A DNA stretch of 64,000 nt from Candidatus Rifleibacteriota bacterium (lineage in GTDB: Bacteria > Muiribacteriota > Ozemobacteria > Ozemobacterales > Ozemobacteraceae), in contig JADFZL010000011.1 of NCBI GenBank assembly GCA_015232575.1, positions 1-64,000 on the forward strand. The letters are read 5' to 3'. Both the position numbers and the translations under genes were made by a program. Under the pieces are notes generated by a model. It saw nothing but the letters and a program-made list of their open reading frames with translations, did not search any database and was not told the origin of the DNA. Of the stretch, positions 61,540 through 64,000 are shown piece by piece. Position 1 is the stretch's first letter. Each line of letters starts with the position of its first letter.

Positions 61540-62952
61540 TTATTTTTTTTTGAATGTGGCATCGTAAAGTAATTTTATTACCTTCATATTTCTGCTTTCA
61601 TAGGCATAAGAAAGCGGAGTCGCGTTGTAATAAGCGGTTGCAATGACTGTCGAAGCGCCATATTTCAGCAGGAGTTCGCATATTTCGTAATTGCCCTTGT
61701 ATGCCGCAAGATGTAAAGCCGTTTCTCCTGCACTATCCTGATAATTTGGCAATGCACCATGATCAAGAAGATATTTTGTCATCTGAATATTACCAAGTGA
61801 TGCCGAAACATGCAGTGGAGTTCTTCCGTGTTCACCGGGAACATTAATTTTCATCCCGCGTTCCAGGACTATTTTAAGCATTTTTTCGTTTCCTGAAACA
61901 ACAAAATAATGTACCAGAGTCCAGCCCTTTTCATCTACAATATTAATTTCCGGAAGCCCAGAAATTGCGCTTTCAATAATCATCGGATCAGCTTTATCCC
62001 TGATCATCTTGAAAATCGGTTCAGAATATTCCCCGGAAATCAGAAATTTGCTGACATGAATATGACCCTTTTCAATCGCGACTTCCTGCGCTGTTTTCAT
62101 ATTCTTGTCCTTGAGGCCTTTTGAAGCACCTTTTTCTACCAGAAACCTGACCATCTGGAGATAACCTCTGTCACTGGCCATGTGCAGAGGTGTTCGTCCA
62201 CTGTTATCCTGCTCGTTAAAAGAAATACCATTGCTCAACAATAACTCAAAAACTCTCATGCCGCCCTTTTCAGCGGCATGGTGCAGCAAACTCTTTCCGG
62301 AATTATCTTTTGAATTGATAATATTATTTATCTTTTCTGATGGAATCGATGCCAAAACAAATTTTAAACATTCAAAATCTTTTCCCTGAGCCGAATAGCT
62401 AATCGGAAAGCATCCCCGACTATCTTTGACTGAAAAATCGGCGCCATTCTGACTGAGAATTTTTATTACTTCAATATTTTCAGATTGACAGGCATAATGA
62501 AGCGCAGTGCATTTGTATCTGTCACAGGAATTAATAAATTTCGCTCCTCCAAATTTCAACAGAAGTTTTAATGCTTTGATATCGCCGGTTTTTGCAGCAA
62601 GAATAAGACTGTTTCCCTGTGAAGAATCTTTATCCATGGCTGCCGTGAGTTCAAGAAGCTTTTCCAGAGATTTGTATTTCCTCTGCATTATTGCCACGTG
62701 AAGTGGAGAATAGCCTTTTCCATTTTCAATATTAATATCTGAACCAAATTGTACAAGCGATTCAATTCCCGAAAGATTTTCTGAAACTACCATTCTATGG
62801 ATTGGAATTTGTCCGGATGAATCTGGTAAATTCAAATTCTGCCAGGGTTTCAAGATGAAAGAAACTCCTGAATATTCATCCTGGTACTTGAAATTTATGT
62901 ATATTCCGGAAATCAGAAGTATCGATGCAATAATATTTAAGAATTTTCTCAT
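61540..62952 (-). CDS. Membrane-anchored ankyrin-repeat protein
   Basis: 470 residues. An N-terminal hydrophobic segment (FLNIIASILLISGIYINF) anchors or exports it. From about residue 50 to the end there are about eleven ankyrin repeats (for example GRTPLHMASDRGYLQMVRFL, GETALHLAAYKGNYEICELL). Ankyrin arrays bind proteins; the partner is unknown. ATG overlaps the upstream gene stop by 4 bp, so the two are co-translated. Confidence 0.9.
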   Translation of the reverse strand: MRKFLNIIASILLISGIYINFKYQDEYSGVSFILKPWQNLNLPDSSGQIPIHRMVVSENLSGIESLVQFGSDINIENGKGYSPLHVAIMQRKYKSLEKLLELTAAMDKDSSQGNSLILAAKTGDIKALKLLLKFGGAKFINSCDRYKCTALHYACQSENIEVIKILSQNGADFSVKDSRGCFPISYSAQGKDFECLKFVLASIPSEKINNIINSKDNSGKSLLHHAAEKGGMRVFELLLSNGISFNEQDNSGRTPLHMASDRGYLQMVRFLVEKGASKGLKDKNMKTAQEVAIEKGHIHVSKFLISGEYSEPIFKMIRDKADPMIIESAISGLPEINIVDEKGWTLVHYFVVSGNEKMLKIVLERGMKINVPGEHGRTPLHVSASLGNIQMTKYLLDHGALPNYQDSAGETALHLAAYKGNYEICELLLKYGASTVIATAYYNATPLSYAYESRNMKVIKLLYDATFKKK

Positions 62953-64000
62953 TCTGCAGCAACTTCTGATTTTCGAATTTCGCCTGAATTAACAAACTTT
63001 CCTTTTAACTGGCTTAATTCAAAAGAGATTTGTTTCATTTCAGATTTGCATTCCTGATTTGCCTGAAATAGTACAATCAAGAATATCAACAACGCAGGAA
63101 CAACTGCCAGCCCTGTTGAAATTAAATAGCCCGAAAACGCTGCTCCTGCAAATGCCCATAAAAACTGAATGTTTTCGAACATTGAAAAGAGTGATGCTTT
63201 TTTCATATACATTGATCTAAAATTCAACATGCGAAGAATTGTCTTGATTTTTGTATCATCGGGATTTCTATCGAAGACGTAAGATGGAAGTTCAAGAAAA
63301 TCAATCAATTCATTCCAGTTTTTGAATTGATTTTCTGATTTTAATGGAAGAGTTTCCGGGTGCTGAACGGTATTGGAGAGTTTATCAAGAGATCCTTTAC
63401 TGAGAAAGAATTTCAAATATTTTACATCTGAGTTCAGACGTGAAAGATTATCAATTCCCGAAGAAATATCCGGTGGAGTAATGTGGTTTCTGAAAACGCT
63501 TTCCCTGTTTCTCAGCCTGATAAAACTGTGAAATTTCATAAAAATATTTGCTGATTCTTCAGATGATTTGATTGAAAAATATTTATTAAATATTTCGATT
63601 ATCCATTCTGGTGGGGATTTTAGAGATGCAATGAAGTTAACGACAGATTCACCCGGCTCTGAGCCGTTCAGGAATAAAATAAATTCATTCTGGAACTTTG
63701 AATCTGTTTTGAGTGCATATACCATTTTCTCTTCAATGGAAATTATATCGAGGTATCTTTTGTTGATCATTGTCATGGAAATATTTTTAGAAAATTCGAG
63801 CATAAATCGCCATAAAATAAGCTCAGCTTCTGAAAGTAGTTTTTCACTTGCTGCCCATTCAAGAAATCCTGGCATGAAGGCTATTCTGAAAGGAACTTCT
63901 GAATCAAATAGATTCGAAAAAGCTTCATCAGTGAACTTTTCTTTTCCAAACTTTGCAAAGAGCTTTTCTGTTACTGCAAGAATAACAAGAGCATGTCTGT
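62949..64000 (-). CDS. Membrane protein of unknown function, 5' end outside window
   Basis: At least 350 residues; the frame is open through 64000, reading HALVILAVTEKLFAKFGKEK before the internal Met at 63875. Mostly soluble helices, with two membrane segments near the C-terminus (FLWAFAGAAFSGYLISTG and AVVPALLIFLIVLFQ) and a short Lys-rich end. It has no recognised domain. Co-translated with the ankyrin protein, so it may be its membrane partner. Confidence 0.75.
   Translation of the reverse strand, partial: RHALVILAVTEKLFAKFGKEKFTDEAFSNLFDSEVPFRIAFMPGFLEWAASEKLLSEAELILWRFMLEFSKNISMTMINKRYLDIISIEEKMVYALKTDSKFQNEFILFLNGSEPGESVVNFIASLKSPPEWIIEIFNKYFSIKSSEESANIFMKFHSFIRLRNRESVFRNHITPPDISSGIDNLSRLNSDVKYLKFFLSKGSLDKLSNTVQHPETLPLKSENQFKNWNELIDFLELPSYVFDRNPDDTKIKTILRMLNFRSMYMKKASLFSMFENIQFLWAFAGAAFSGYLISTGLAVVPALLIFLIVLFQANQECKSEMKQISFELSQLKGKFVNSGEIRKSEVAAE

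Overview
The window is about 40% GC and comes from a diderm, probably anaerobic bacterium. An outer-membrane secretin, lipid-anchored and Sec-exported proteins, and a complete F-type ATP synthase point to a Gram-negative envelope. An HdrABC-FlxABCD electron-transfer complex, an EFR1-type ferredoxin/flavodoxin and FeoB (ferrous iron) point to anaerobic life. Nothing here names the phylum. The gene mix (Tad apparatus, Hdr-Flx, MutL-like protein, many coiled-coil and ankyrin proteins, many short dispersed repeats) would fit an uncultivated lineage such as the Riflebacteria, but that is an inference.

Layout. 1-3.0 kb: two convergent coiled-coil genes, the first built from 25-residue repeats and cut by the window edge. 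3.1-13.7 kb: a tightly overlapping minus-strand operon read as EFR1 ferredoxin, hdrC, hdrB, hdrA, flxD, flxC, flxB, flxA, feoB, followed by a DtxR-FeoA fusion regulator. 13.7-15.4 kb: a small MITE-like element, a VapBC toxin-antitoxin pair, decayed sequence and tRNA-Leu(GAG). 15.5-30.1 kb: a minus-strand Tad/Flp pilus locus (prepilin peptidase, two TadE-like proteins, CpaB, secretin, REC-TadZ, TadA ATPase, TadB, TadC) with a DUF192 protein and a 1226-residue lipoprotein downstream and a degenerate BY-kinase-like protein upstream. No Flp pilin gene is visible. 30.2-39.4 kb: plus-strand genes for two exported proteins, a small unknown, three pseudopilin-like proteins, a membrane histidine kinase and a sigma-54-dependent response regulator. 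39.4-40.6 kb: four tandem 78-bp triple-hairpin repeats, then an exported Ala/Pro-rich protein behind a near-consensus sigma-54 promoter. 40.6-48.7 kb: minus-strand ATP synthase operon (atpZ, atpI, B, E, F, H, A, G, D, C) plus a glycosyltransferase. 48.7-54.2 kb: glycogen debranching enzyme, and a MutL-like ATPase with an unknown partner. 54.4-57.1 kb: a graveyard holding a frameshifted MNT-HEPN toxin-antitoxin pair and an AAA-ATPase/PD-(D/E)XK gene broken at an IS605-like end. 57.2-64 kb: a predicted exported Cys-His-Asp enzyme, recA, anmK, an ankyrin-repeat protein and a membrane protein cut by the right edge.

How the genes fit together. The Hdr-Flx operon predicts NAD(P)H oxidation with flavin-based bifurcation to ferredoxin and a disulfide-type acceptor. 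feoB is translationally coupled to it, so iron supply may be tied to building its many Fe-S clusters. The ATP synthase c subunit carries several residues of a Na+ site, so the cell may use sodium bioenergetics. Two surface-fibre systems (Tad and a pseudopilin set) flank a two-component system, and the only convincing sigma-54 promoter found lies just downstream of its regulator. Accessory DNA consists mostly of short palindromic elements and decaying toxin-antitoxin or nuclease genes.
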